NCBI GenBank assembly: GCA_964555705.1
Contig: CAZKTN010000004.1
Location: 59,743-123,742 of the forward strand
Origin: ZLKRG44 sp964555705
GTDB lineage: Bacteria > Planctomycetota > Phycisphaerae > Phycisphaerales > SM1A02
Length of the DNA: 64,000 nucleotides
Reading direction: 5' to 3'
Each line of letters begins with the position of its first letter. The first letter of the stretch is position 1. A program made the position numbers and the translations under genes. The notes below the pieces were generated by a model. It had not been told where the DNA came from. It was given only the letters and a program-made list of their open reading frames with translations, and searched no databases. Shown here piece after piece: positions 34,450-42,397 of the stretch.

Positions 34450-35340
34450 ATGACGGTCGGCCTCAGCGTCGCGCTCGCGCTGTGCTGCACACCCAGTCCC
34501 GAGAGGGAGCGGGTGACGATCCCCGGCACGGCGCTCTCGATCGAGCTTGTGCGCATCCCCGCCTCACCTGATGGATCTGCGCCGGCGATGTGGGTGAGCG
34601 CGACCGAGATCCCCTGGGAGGTCTACGACTGCTTCGTCTACGGGTTCGACGAGCCCAAGGCTCCAGCGAGCTCGGCAGCGGGTGGGTCCTCGAACGCGGG
34701 CGGCGCCGGCGGCACGTACGCGGAGTCCGACAACCGCCCGGCCGCGAAGGCGGATGCCGTCACCCGTCCGACCAAGCCCTACATCTCGGTGGACCGCGGA
34801 TTTGGCCATGCGGGATGGCCTGCGATCTCGATGAGCTTCAAGGGCGCGAACGCATTCTGCGCGTGGCTGGAGCTGAGGACAGGCCGTCCGTTCAGGCTGC
34901 CGACGGTGACGGAGTGGACGCGCCTCTGCACGGTCGCCGAGTCTGGCTCGGTTCCCATCGAGGAGCGTGCGTGTATGGCCTCCAACTCCGGCGGAACCAC
35001 CCGCAAGGTCGGTTCCGGGAAGGCGGATGCACTCGGTCTCCACGACCTCTGCGGGAACGTGGCGGAGTGGTGCGTCGCTGAGGACGGGAAGGGCGTAGTG
35101 CTTGGAGGCTCGTACCGCGACGCTGCGGAGAGCGTCGGATGCGGCGCCATGCAGCGCGACACGCCCAACTGGAACAGGAGCGATCCGCAGTTTCCAAAGA
35201 GCGTGTGGTGGCTCGCAGATGCGCCCCATGTCGGGATGCGCATCGTGTGCGATGCCGGCGCCGGTCCGCTTGGCGCGAGTGCCGCATCCGGTGCGCCAGA
35301 CCATCCACCGAGCCAGAAGAAGGAGCCCAAGGCGCCATGA
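34450..35340 (+). CDS. SUMF1 / formylglycine-generating-enzyme-like protein
   Basis: A 296-residue protein with the FGE-sulfatase fold: WVSATEIPWEVYDCF, 'HAGWPAISMSFKGANAFCAWLELRTGRPFRLPTVTEW', 'LHDLCGNVAEWC' and 'VVLGGSYRDAAES'. The usual end 'GFR.a' is GMRIVCDAG. The copper-binding CxxxxC pair of true formylglycine generators is not seen, so it is probably a structural or regulatory FGE-like protein. The N-terminus (MTVGLSVALALCCTPSP) resembles a short lipoprotein signal. The stop overlaps the first Gfo/Idh/MocA gene (ATGA), and the surface-protein gene ends 4 nt upstream. Confidence 0.78.
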   Translation: MTVGLSVALALCCTPSPERERVTIPGTALSIELVRIPASPDGSAPAMWVSATEIPWEVYDCFVYGFDEPKAPASSAAGGSSNAGGAGGTYAESDNRPAAKADAVTRPTKPYISVDRGFGHAGWPAISMSFKGANAFCAWLELRTGRPFRLPTVTEWTRLCTVAESGSVPIEERACMASNSGGTTRKVGSGKADALGLHDLCGNVAEWCVAEDGKGVVLGGSYRDAAESVGCGAMQRDTPNWNRSDPQFPKSVWWLADAPHVGMRIVCDAGAGPLGASAASGAPDHPPSQKKEPKAP

Positions 35341-36650
35341 GCGACGCATCGTCAGGCCACACGCGACGGGATTTCATCGGTTCCGCAAGCGGCGCTGTCG
35401 CTGCGGGTGCGCTCGGGCTCGGTGCGGCGCCTCGGGTCTTCGGTTCGGTGGCCGCACCAGACCGCATCCGCGTTGGCCTGGTCGGATGCGGCGGACGAGG
35501 CACCGGTGCCGCGGCGCAGGCGCTCGATGCGGATCCTGGCGTGGTGATCTGGGCGCTTGGCGATGCATTCGAGGACAGGGTCAGCTCCTGCCTCAACGGT
35601 CTCATGCAGCATGAGGCGAAGGACCGCGTCCAGGTGCCTAAGGAGCGGCAGTTCGCGGGCATCGATGTCGTGGATCGCCTGCTGCCGGAAGTGGATGTCG
35701 TGCTCCTCTGCTCGCCGCCGGTCTTCCGGCCGGCGCAGCTCGCCAAGGCTGTGGCCGCAGGCAAGCACGTCTTCTGCGAGAAGCCGATGTGCGTCGATGG
35801 ACCCGGCTACAGGTCCGTGATCGAGAGCGCACGCATCGCGCGCGAGAGGCGCCTGGCGCTCGTGTCGGGATTCTGCTGGCGCTACTCCTCGCCCGAGCGC
35901 GCGCTGTTCGGCGAGATCTTCTCCGGCCGCGCTGGCGACGTGGTGGGCGTGGAGTGCACGTACCTGACGTCGCCGCTGGGCGTGCGCGAGCGCAAGCCCG
36001 AGTGGAGCGACCTGGACCTGCAGCTGCGCAACTGGCAGCACTTCACCTGGCTGTCGGGCGACCACATCGTGGAGCAGGCAGTGCACTCCATCGACAAGAT
36101 GGCGTGGGCGATGGGCGGGCGCATGCCGGCGTCGTGCTACGGGGTCGGGAGCCGGTTCACTCGCGACGAGATCCCCGAGCGCGGCGACGTCTACGACAAC
36201 TTCGCGATCCTCTACGAGTACGCGGATGGGCCGCGCAACACGCTGATGTGCAGGCAGCAGGCCAACTGCTTCAACGACAACACCGACCACATCACGCTCT
36301 CGCGCGGCTATGCCTTCATCAACGGATGGGGGCCCACGCTTTGGATCCGCGATCCCAAGGGCAACCCGCTCTGGTCGTGGGACTCCAGCGCGGAGATCCC
36401 GAACATGTACCAGGTGGAGCATGATGAGCTGTTCCGGTCGATCCGCGCGGGCAGGCCCATCAATGACGGCGCGTGGATGGCCGACAGCTGCCTGATGGCG
36501 ATCATGGGACGCATGGCCGCCTACACGGGCCAGAAGGTGACGTGGGAGCAGGCGCGCGACTCCGGCGAGTCGATGCTCCCGACCGACTGGAGCCCATCTC
36601 CAAGGCCAGTGCCCCCAGTGCGCAAGCCTGGTGTCGTCACGAGGGCGTAG
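35337..36650 (+). CDS. Tat-exported Gfo/Idh/MocA-family oxidoreductase (first copy)
   Basis: A 437-residue protein with a twin-arginine signal (TRRDFIGSASGAVAAGALGLG), a Rossmann loop GLVGCGGRGTG (47-57) and the family E148-K-P in GKHVFCEKPM. Motif 'NWQHFTWLSGDHIVEQAVHSIDKMAWAMGG' is the planctomycete variant of the catalytic region. These NAD(P)-dependent enzymes oxidise or reduce sugars or inositols; Tat export with bound cofactor is common for this group in Planctomycetota. It overlaps the SUMF1 gene and precedes a paralogue by 21 nt. Substrate unknown. Confidence 0.88.
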   Translation: MSDASSGHTRRDFIGSASGAVAAGALGLGAAPRVFGSVAAPDRIRVGLVGCGGRGTGAAAQALDADPGVVIWALGDAFEDRVSSCLNGLMQHEAKDRVQVPKERQFAGIDVVDRLLPEVDVVLLCSPPVFRPAQLAKAVAAGKHVFCEKPMCVDGPGYRSVIESARIARERRLALVSGFCWRYSSPERALFGEIFSGRAGDVVGVECTYLTSPLGVRERKPEWSDLDLQLRNWQHFTWLSGDHIVEQAVHSIDKMAWAMGGRMPASCYGVGSRFTRDEIPERGDVYDNFAILYEYADGPRNTLMCRQQANCFNDNTDHITLSRGYAFINGWGPTLWIRDPKGNPLWSWDSSAEIPNMYQVEHDELFRSIRAGRPINDGAWMADSCLMAIMGRMAAYTGQKVTWEQARDSGESMLPTDWSPSPRPVPPVRKPGVVTRA

Positions 36651-36671
36651 CCGCACACGAGGCCCCTGACC

Positions 36672-38024
36672 ATGACTTGCGAGCAAGATCCCGTCCACCG
36701 CCGTGATGTGCTTCGCTCGGGTGCCATGGTGCTGGCGGCAGCGGCTGCCGCAGCGTCATCGGTCGCTGCAGCCGCGCGAGCGATCGGCGCGCACGCCGGA
36801 TCGGGCGAGCCCGGCGCATCGCCTTCACCGGGCGAGTCGCGCGGTCGCCCCCTGAGGGTCGGCGTCATCGGATGCGGCGGGCGCGGCACTGGTGCGGCAT
36901 TCGATGCTCTTGCGGCGAGCCCCGACACGCGCGTCACGGCGCTCGCGGACCTGTTCCCCGGTCGCGTCGACGCAGCGCGCGCAGCTCTCGCGGAGCACGG
37001 CCAGGGGCGCGGCGATGTTGCGCCGGACATGTGCTTCGTGGGGTTCGACGCCTACCTGAAGCTGCTCGGCACCGACGTCGACTGCGTGATCCTGGCGACG
37101 CCACCAGGCTTCCGTCCTCTCCACTTTGCCGCCGCAGTCGATGCGGGGCGCCACGCGTTCATCGAGAAGCCGGTCGCAGTGGATCCCGCGGGCGTGCGGG
37201 CCGTGCTCGCGGCGGCAGACCGTGCCGACGCGAAGGCACTCTCGGTGGTTGCGGGCACGCAGCGTCGGCACGAGCGCTGCTACCGCGAGGCCATGGCGAG
37301 GATCCGCGCGGGCGCAATCGGGCGACCGATCGCCGCGCGCTGCTACTGGAACCAGGGAGGCCTCTGGCACGCCGAGCCGGATCCCGCGCTCTCGCCGTTG
37401 CAGAACCAGGTTCGCAACTGGCTCTACCACACGTGGCTCTCGGGCGACCACATCGTGGAGCAGCACGTGCACAACATCGACGTGGTGCAGTGGGCATTCG
37501 ATGCGCTCCCCACCAGTGCGTGCGCCACTGGCGGAAGGCAGTCGCGCACGGGTCCGGAGTTCGGCGCCATCAACGACCACTTCTCGGTGCACTTCGACTT
37601 CCCCGGCGCGCGCTTCGCGGCATCGATGTGCCGGCAGCAGGACGGCACCGATGGCAGGGTCGATGAGGTCATCATCGGGACCGAGGGCGTCGCGCTGCTG
37701 CGTCCGGGCGGCGGCGAGATCCGGGGCGCGCACCCGTGGACGTACCGCCCCGCGGAGGACCCGAGCCCGTACATGCTTGAGCATGTGGCGCTTCAGGAGT
37801 CGATCCGCGGCAATGCGCCGCGGGTGAATGAGGCGCGCCAGATCGCGCGCAGCACGATGATGGCGATCCTCGGGCGCATGAGCGCCTACAGCGGGCGCGA
37901 CCTCACGTGGGATGACGCGATCGCGGCTCCGCTCGACCTGATGCCAGCATCGATTGACGCAGGCGTGGCGCCTGAGGAGGCAATCGCGCGTCCGGGCATC
38001 ACGCGTCCATGGACGAAGGCCTAG
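36672..38024 (+). CDS. Tat-exported Gfo/Idh/MocA-family oxidoreductase (second copy)
   Basis: A 450-residue paralogue of the preceding gene. It has a twin-arginine motif (HRRDVLRSG), a hydrophobic Ala-rich h-region, the GVIGCGGRGTG loop near residue 65 and E165-K-P. It shares 'LYHTWLSGDHIVEQHVHNIDVVQWAF' and the C-terminal 'ILGRMSAYSGRDLTWDDA' with its neighbour. The two probably arose by tandem duplication and are co-transcribed. The stop shares CTAG with the putative true end of the convergent apbE gene. Confidence 0.88.
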   Translation: MTCEQDPVHRRDVLRSGAMVLAAAAAAASSVAAAARAIGAHAGSGEPGASPSPGESRGRPLRVGVIGCGGRGTGAAFDALAASPDTRVTALADLFPGRVDAARAALAEHGQGRGDVAPDMCFVGFDAYLKLLGTDVDCVILATPPGFRPLHFAAAVDAGRHAFIEKPVAVDPAGVRAVLAAADRADAKALSVVAGTQRRHERCYREAMARIRAGAIGRPIAARCYWNQGGLWHAEPDPALSPLQNQVRNWLYHTWLSGDHIVEQHVHNIDVVQWAFDALPTSACATGGRQSRTGPEFGAINDHFSVHFDFPGARFAASMCRQQDGTDGRVDEVIIGTEGVALLRPGGGEIRGAHPWTYRPAEDPSPYMLEHVALQESIRGNAPRVNEARQIARSTMMAILGRMSAYSGRDLTWDDAIAAPLDLMPASIDAGVAPEEAIARPGITRPWTKA

Positions 38025-38116
38025 CGGATCAGTCCGCCGGGGATCGTTTGCTCGTTGGCGATCCAGTCACGCGTTGAGACGGCGGCCCAGGCGCCGCTGA
38101 GGTCGCGCTCACGCAT
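38021..38116 (-). other. Alternative C-terminal reading frame of apbE
   Basis: A 31-codon stretch (MRERDLSGAWAAVSTRDW...), ending IPGGLIR, lies in the -1 frame relative to apbE. Its third positions are G/C-rich, and its stop shares CTAG with the convergent oxidoreductase gene, as happens at three other convergent junctions in this window. It is most simply the real ApbE C-terminus separated by an indel; a separate tiny gene is less likely. Confidence 0.5.
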
Positions 38117-39189
38117 GCAGGGAATCCCGGCGTGGCGCGGATCAGCACAGGCCCGTCCGGGGTCTCGCGGTAGGCGACCCGCATCTCGATGGCCACGCCG
38201 GTTGCGCGGATGCGCTCGCAGAGCGCATCCATCTCGCCCACACCAAGCACCGAGAGCGACGTCGCTGCCGCATCGGCCACCACAGGATCGGTGCTCCACA
38301 CGGTGGGCGCGATGGAGTGGTTCACGGCCTTGCCTGTGCGCGGATCCACGATGTGCGAGTGCCTCTGCCCGCCGTGCACGAGCACCTGCTCCGCGTCGCC
38401 GCTCGTCGACAGTGCAGACTCGCGCAGCGACACGACGCACGCCTCTAGCGTGCCCATGCCCGACTCGATTGCCACCTGCCATCCCTCGCGTCCCCGCGGG
38501 GGCAGGCCGGCGGCCACATCTCCGCTCACGGCCACCAGCGCACGGTTGCAGCCGTCACGGCGCGCCGCCGCAAGGGCGGCCGCCGACGCGATGCCCTTGC
38601 CGATGCCGCCGAAATCGAGCGTCATGCCCTGAAGGTCAAACCGCAGCGTGCCCGCAGCACGATCGGCGCGCACGTGCCGGTATCCGATGCGCGCACGGGC
38701 GTCGGCGATCGCGTCCTCCGCGGGTGGCGCGCCCGAGGCACGCGCCTCGCGCCAGAGCGTCACTACGGGGGCCGCTGTGCAGTCGAAAGCCCCATCGGTG
38801 AGGCGAGACATCTCGCCCGCGCGGTACGTCGCATCGACAAGGATTGGCGATGCAGCCACAGCCGTCCCGGGCGGCACGGCGCGTGCCGCATCGAGCGTGG
38901 CGCGGAGTCCGCTCGATGCGGTCCAGTCGGAGAGTGACTCGTCGACGGCGCGCGCGGCGTCGAACGCGGCCCGCGCGGAGCGAGCGGCACGGTCTGCGCT
39001 GTCGTCGTCGATGACGACGAGCATCTCCACGCCCATGACCATCTCCCGGAAGCGGTGGAGCGTTGCCGCGTTCGGCGCCTCGCGTGCCGTCGAGCATGCG
39101 CCCGCGCACGTCGCAACGGCGGTCGCCACCGCTGCGCGGCGCAGCGCGCGCGCCATCGGCTGCCGCCGCTGCACGTCACGCCCCGGCAT
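38029..39189 (-). CDS. apbE: FAD:protein FMN transferase (ApbE), probable C-terminal frameshift
   Basis: A 386-residue ApbE that transfers FMN to exported redox proteins. Motifs: 'DESLSDWTASSGL', 'DFGGIGKGIASAAAL' (FMN/FAD binding), 'ALVAVSGDVAAG', 'SHIVDPRTGKAVNHS' and the Mg-ligand region 'DAAATSLSVLG'. An N-terminal hydrophobic segment ends in a weak lipobox (CAGAC). ATG 39189 has GGAG 7 nt upstream and overlaps the HD-GYP gene by 14 nt. After 'LIRATPGFPA' the frame turns Ser/Pro-rich with poor G/C at third positions, while the -1 frame continues with coding-like codons to a shared CTAG stop, so one base is probably missing near 38110-38120. Confidence 0.88.
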   Translation of the reverse strand: MPGRDVQRRQPMARALRRAAVATAVATCAGACSTAREAPNAATLHRFREMVMGVEMLVVIDDDSADRAARSARAAFDAARAVDESLSDWTASSGLRATLDAARAVPPGTAVAASPILVDATYRAGEMSRLTDGAFDCTAAPVVTLWREARASGAPPAEDAIADARARIGYRHVRADRAAGTLRFDLQGMTLDFGGIGKGIASAAALAAARRDGCNRALVAVSGDVAAGLPPRGREGWQVAIESGMGTLEACVVSLRESALSTSGDAEQVLVHGGQRHSHIVDPRTGKAVNHSIAPTVWSTDPVVADAAATSLSVLGVGEMDALCERIRATGVAIEMRVAYRETPDGPVLIRATPGFPACVSATSAAPGPPSQRVTGSPTSKRSPAD

Positions 39190-40966
39190 CGGATGACTCC
39201 GCGGCATCGTGGTCACGGTGCGCGTCCCGGATCGCGCGGATCTCCGGCAGCCGCCTGAAGAGGATGTCCACGAGCTCGGGATCGAACGCCCGGTTCGCCT
39301 CCGCGCGTATCGCCTCGAGCACCTGCGCCTCTTCCCACGCGCGCTTGTAGGCGCGGTGGGAGCTGAGGGCGTCGAACACGTCCACAAGCCCCACAATGCG
39401 CGCGAAGAGGGGGATCTCCTCTCCTCGGCGGCCGCGCCGCGACAGTCCCTCAAGGAGCCCTGGATATCCCTGCCCGTCCCAGCGCTCGTGGTGGTGCAGC
39501 GCGACCTCGCGCGCGGCCTCGTCGAAGTCTGTGGGCTGGTCCTCGAAGAGCCCGGCGCCGATCTCCGAGTGACGCTTGACCTGCTCGAACTCCTCGGGGG
39601 TCAGCCGTCCGGGCTTGCGCAGGATCGCATCCGGCACGCCGATCTTGCCCACGTCGTGCAGCTTGGCGGCGATCCTCAGGCGGTCGCGCTGGCGCTCGAA
39701 GCTTGCGCCGTCGAGGCCGCGCCTGCGTGCCCACTCCTCGAAGATCACGGTGGCGTAGCCGGCGACGCGCTCCACGTGCGGTCCCGTCTCGGAGGGGTCG
39801 CGCACCTCAGCCATCCGGATCATGCGCAGGATCACGCTCTCGGTGAGGTGGGCGCGCTCGATGGCGACGGTCGCGATGCTCGCAAAGTGCTCGAGCAGCG
39901 ACGTGTCATGGGCGCCGAACCCCTCGCGCGGCACGTCCTCGGTGCCGATGGGGTTGATGAGCTCCACCACGCCGAGCACGCGGCCTGACCTGTTCTTGAG
40001 CGCCACGCCGAGCATCGACCTGGTGCGGTATCCGAGCAGCTGGTCGAAGCTCTGGTCGAAGCGGAATGGCAGGCTCGGATCGGTCGCGTAGCAGTCGTCG
40101 ATCCGCAGCGACTGGCCGCTCAGCGCCACCCATCCCGCAATGCTCCTGTCGTTGATCGGGAGGCGGAAGCTCGACACGCGCGGAGTCTCGCCAGTGGTCG
40201 AGCGTCGCGCGAGGGAGTCGTTCTGGAAGTACGCGAAGCGGAGGTAGTCGCCCTCGCGCATGAAGATCGTCCCTGCGTCGGTGCCAAGCAGGTGACGCGC
40301 CTCGGACAGGATGCGCTCCATGAGCGTGTGGAAGTCATGGATCTGGTTGAGCTCGATGCCCACCTGCAGAAGGCCGGACATGCGCGTGCGCCACGACGCG
40401 CCGCCGTGCCCCTCGGGCACGCTCTCGCGCCGGCGCAGCTCGGCGAGCTCGCGCTGCGCGTGGCGCAGCTCCGTCTGCACCCGCTGCAGCGCAGCCACGG
40501 CGGTGTTTCGGCGCACCAGCGAGAGGTAGGCAGCCGATTGGATGCGGGCGCGGGCGCGCAGCTCAGGCGGATCCACCGGCATCGCGACAGCATCCGATGC
40601 GCCAGCGCCGAAGGCGCGCTCGCGCGATGACGCGGTGGCGCCGCGCTGCAGCGCGATCACAGGCACAGCCTCCGTCTCGGGGCTTCGCTTGAGCACCTCC
40701 AGCGCGCGCAGCGAGTCGCCGCTGTCGTCGCGGAGCTCAAGGACGATGACCGTGGGGCATGTGCGGACGGCCTCGTCGATGGCATCGCCCGCACGACTCG
40801 TCTCGACAGCGAACTCAGGTGTGCCAGCGAACGCGCCCGCGAGGTCCGCGCAGGATCGCGCATCGTCCGACGCCACGAGCACCACGTGTGCCGCCCGCGG
40901 TTCGCCGGTCGGCGGGACGTCATGCCCCTCGGGTCCGCGCCTTTCCGTCGAGTCGCCGGACGCCAT
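39176..40966 (-). CDS. Receiver-like / GAF / HD-GYP protein (probable cyclic-di-GMP phosphodiesterase)
   Basis: A 596-residue protein. Residues ~27-140 have the receiver fold (HVVLVASDD ... VPVIALQRG), but the phospho-acceptor Asp is Glu (E77 in IVLELRDD). A coiled-coil follows (~155-182), then a GAF domain (~200-370: FHTLMERILSEARHLLGTDAGTIF) and an HD-GYP domain (~375-580) with KLHDVGKIGVPDAIL (H437, D438) and HHHERWDGQGYPGLLEG. Full HD-GYP motifs predict hydrolysis of cyclic di-GMP. An ATG at 40966 overlaps the upstream stop as TGATG; a GTG one codon earlier is equally possible. It lies between the PIN-TRAM gene and apbE. Confidence 0.88.
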   Translation of the reverse strand: MASGDSTERRGPEGHDVPPTGEPRAAHVVLVASDDARSCADLAGAFAGTPEFAVETSRAGDAIDEAVRTCPTVIVLELRDDSGDSLRALEVLKRSPETEAVPVIALQRGATASSRERAFGAGASDAVAMPVDPPELRARARIQSAAYLSLVRRNTAVAALQRVQTELRHAQRELAELRRRESVPEGHGGASWRTRMSGLLQVGIELNQIHDFHTLMERILSEARHLLGTDAGTIFMREGDYLRFAYFQNDSLARRSTTGETPRVSSFRLPINDRSIAGWVALSGQSLRIDDCYATDPSLPFRFDQSFDQLLGYRTRSMLGVALKNRSGRVLGVVELINPIGTEDVPREGFGAHDTSLLEHFASIATVAIERAHLTESVILRMIRMAEVRDPSETGPHVERVAGYATVIFEEWARRRGLDGASFERQRDRLRIAAKLHDVGKIGVPDAILRKPGRLTPEEFEQVKRHSEIGAGLFEDQPTDFDEAAREVALHHHERWDGQGYPGLLEGLSRRGRRGEEIPLFARIVGLVDVFDALSSHRAYKRAWEEAQVLEAIRAEANRAFDPELVDILFRRLPEIRAIRDAHRDHDAAESSDAGA

Positions 40967-42207
40967 CACGCTCTCCGCGGGTTCCGGGCGCCCGGTCCGG
41001 GACGCTCGCGGGCGGGCCGGTCCGTCACGCGAGGCTGGCTGGTGGCCGCCTCGGCCATCGACTCTGCACTTCCCGGCCGTGCAGGCTCGGACTTCGCGAA
41101 GAGGATGCGTCCGGCCGCCGTCTGCACGCTGTTGACCACGATCCCGCGCACCACGGTCCCCATCAGGTCGGCTGCGCCCTCGATGACGACCATCGTGCCA
41201 TCGGGCATGTAGCCCACACCCTGCCCGGGATGCTCGCCGACACGCGACACCTCGACGTCGACCGGATCGCCCGGCCCAATCGACGGCCGCAGCGCCGCGG
41301 CGAAGTCATGGAGGTTGATGGTGGGGACACCCGAGATCTCGGCGACCCTCTGCAGCGCGCTGTCGGTGGTGGCGATGCGCAGCCTCTCGCCGCGCGCATA
41401 GTCCACGAGCATGCGGTCGACGGGCTTCCGCTCGAGCGCGGGGTCCTCGATGCGCACGTCGGCGAAGGGCTCGGCCTGAAGGCGCGCAACGATGTCGAGT
41501 CCGCGGCGGCCGCGTGCGCGCTTCTGCCGGTCTGCGCTGTCGGCGAGCTGCTGCAGCTCATCGAGCACGAATCGCGGCACGACAAGCGAGGCGTCAAGAA
41601 GCCGGCTTGCCGCGATCGACTCGATCCGGCCGTCGATGAGCGTGGAGGTGTCGAGCACGATCGGGCGCACGCCACGCGGCTGCTTGGAGAACTCGACGTA
41701 GGGGATCACCAGCCGGAAGTCGTCCTTCGTGGTCAGCACGAAGCTCACCGAGAAGTAGCAGAGCACCAGCCCGACGACGATCTTGATCAGGCCCACATAC
41801 AGCAGTGCAGTGTCGGAGTTGACCTCCCATGCGCGAGCCACGATGTCGATGATCGACCCGATGGCCAGAGCGACCACGAGTCCCAGGCAGATCCCCAGGT
41901 AGATGCCGACAATCGAGGTGAGCCGCTTGTTGGGCGTCAGCGCATCAAGCAGCAGCACCACAAGCGCGACACCCGCAGCGGCGATGATGAATCCTGCAAC
42001 GGTGCTGGGGCCGAACTCGGCCGTGCTCCGGGCGCTGGCCACCGTAGCCATGACCACGGACACCAGCGTCACGATGAAGATCAGCCGCACCGCAACCAGC
42101 AGGAATCCGGATCGTCGCTCCTCTCCGTCGCCGGAGGGCTTCTGGGCAGGCCTCGGCACCACGATCGGGGGCGCAGGATCCGACTCGGTCTGGTCCCTCG
42201 CATCCAT
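40966..42207 (-). CDS. Membrane PIN-TRAM domain protein (YacL-like)
   Basis: A 413-residue protein. Four hydrophobic helices (~34-58, 68-90, 98-120, 135-160) are followed by a PIN nuclease domain with four acidic residues (D186 in VLDTSTLIDGR, E217, D264, D282) and a TRAM domain (~308-372: GDPVDVEVSRVGEHPGQGVGYMPDGTMVVIEGA). This is the YacL/VapC-like architecture found across Gram-positives and Planctomycetota, suspected to be a membrane-attached RNase. The C-terminal ~40 residues are basic and Pro-rich. It diverges from the SRP RNA promoter. Confidence 0.88.
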   Translation of the reverse strand: MDARDQTESDPAPPIVVPRPAQKPSGDGEERRSGFLLVAVRLIFIVTLVSVVMATVASARSTAEFGPSTVAGFIIAAAGVALVVLLLDALTPNKRLTSIVGIYLGICLGLVVALAIGSIIDIVARAWEVNSDTALLYVGLIKIVVGLVLCYFSVSFVLTTKDDFRLVIPYVEFSKQPRGVRPIVLDTSTLIDGRIESIAASRLLDASLVVPRFVLDELQQLADSADRQKRARGRRGLDIVARLQAEPFADVRIEDPALERKPVDRMLVDYARGERLRIATTDSALQRVAEISGVPTINLHDFAAALRPSIGPGDPVDVEVSRVGEHPGQGVGYMPDGTMVVIEGAADLMGTVVRGIVVNSVQTAAGRILFAKSEPARPGSAESMAEAATSQPRVTDRPARERPGPGARNPRRA

Positions 42208-42235
42208 GTCCGTGATGGTACGGCGCGCCGCGGAG

Positions 42236-42241
42236 TAGACT
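42236..42241 (+). promoter_or_regulatory. -10 element of the SRP RNA / dnaX operon
   Basis: TAGACT ends 8 nt before the first base of the SRP RNA helix, the expected distance to a transcription start. No convincing -35 is seen 16-18 nt upstream (TGATGG lies there). The same TAGACT occurs at 28052-28057 upstream of the NHL gene. Confidence 0.45.
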
Positions 42242-42249
42242 TCCGCTTC

Positions 42250-42373
42250 GGTGTCGTCGAGGACGGCCGGGCCCGGCGGGCGGGTCTCCCGTGAAATTGG
42301 TCAGGGCCTGACCGCAGCAGCCATAAGCGTCGAGGTCCGTGCCGAAGGTCGCCTGGCCGTCCTCGGCGACACC
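42250..42373 (+). ncRNA. ffs: Signal recognition particle RNA (small bacterial type)
   Basis: The apical domain that binds Ffh is recognisable: GGTCAGGGCC, a short loop, then GCAGCAGCCATAAGCG, matching the asymmetric CAGG / AGCAG internal loop of 4.5S RNA. The ends pair over 19 bp with one G-U (GGTGTCGTCGAGGACGGCC from 42250; complement 42355-42373), giving a ~124-nt hairpin. The apical loop is TGAC with a C-C apposition below, rather than the usual GGAA type. It sits 24 nt upstream of dnaX, an order known from Bacillus and others. No terminator follows, so it is probably processed from the dnaX transcript. Confidence 0.88.
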
Positions 42374-42397
42374 GTGTCACTGCGACTGGAGATCCAC

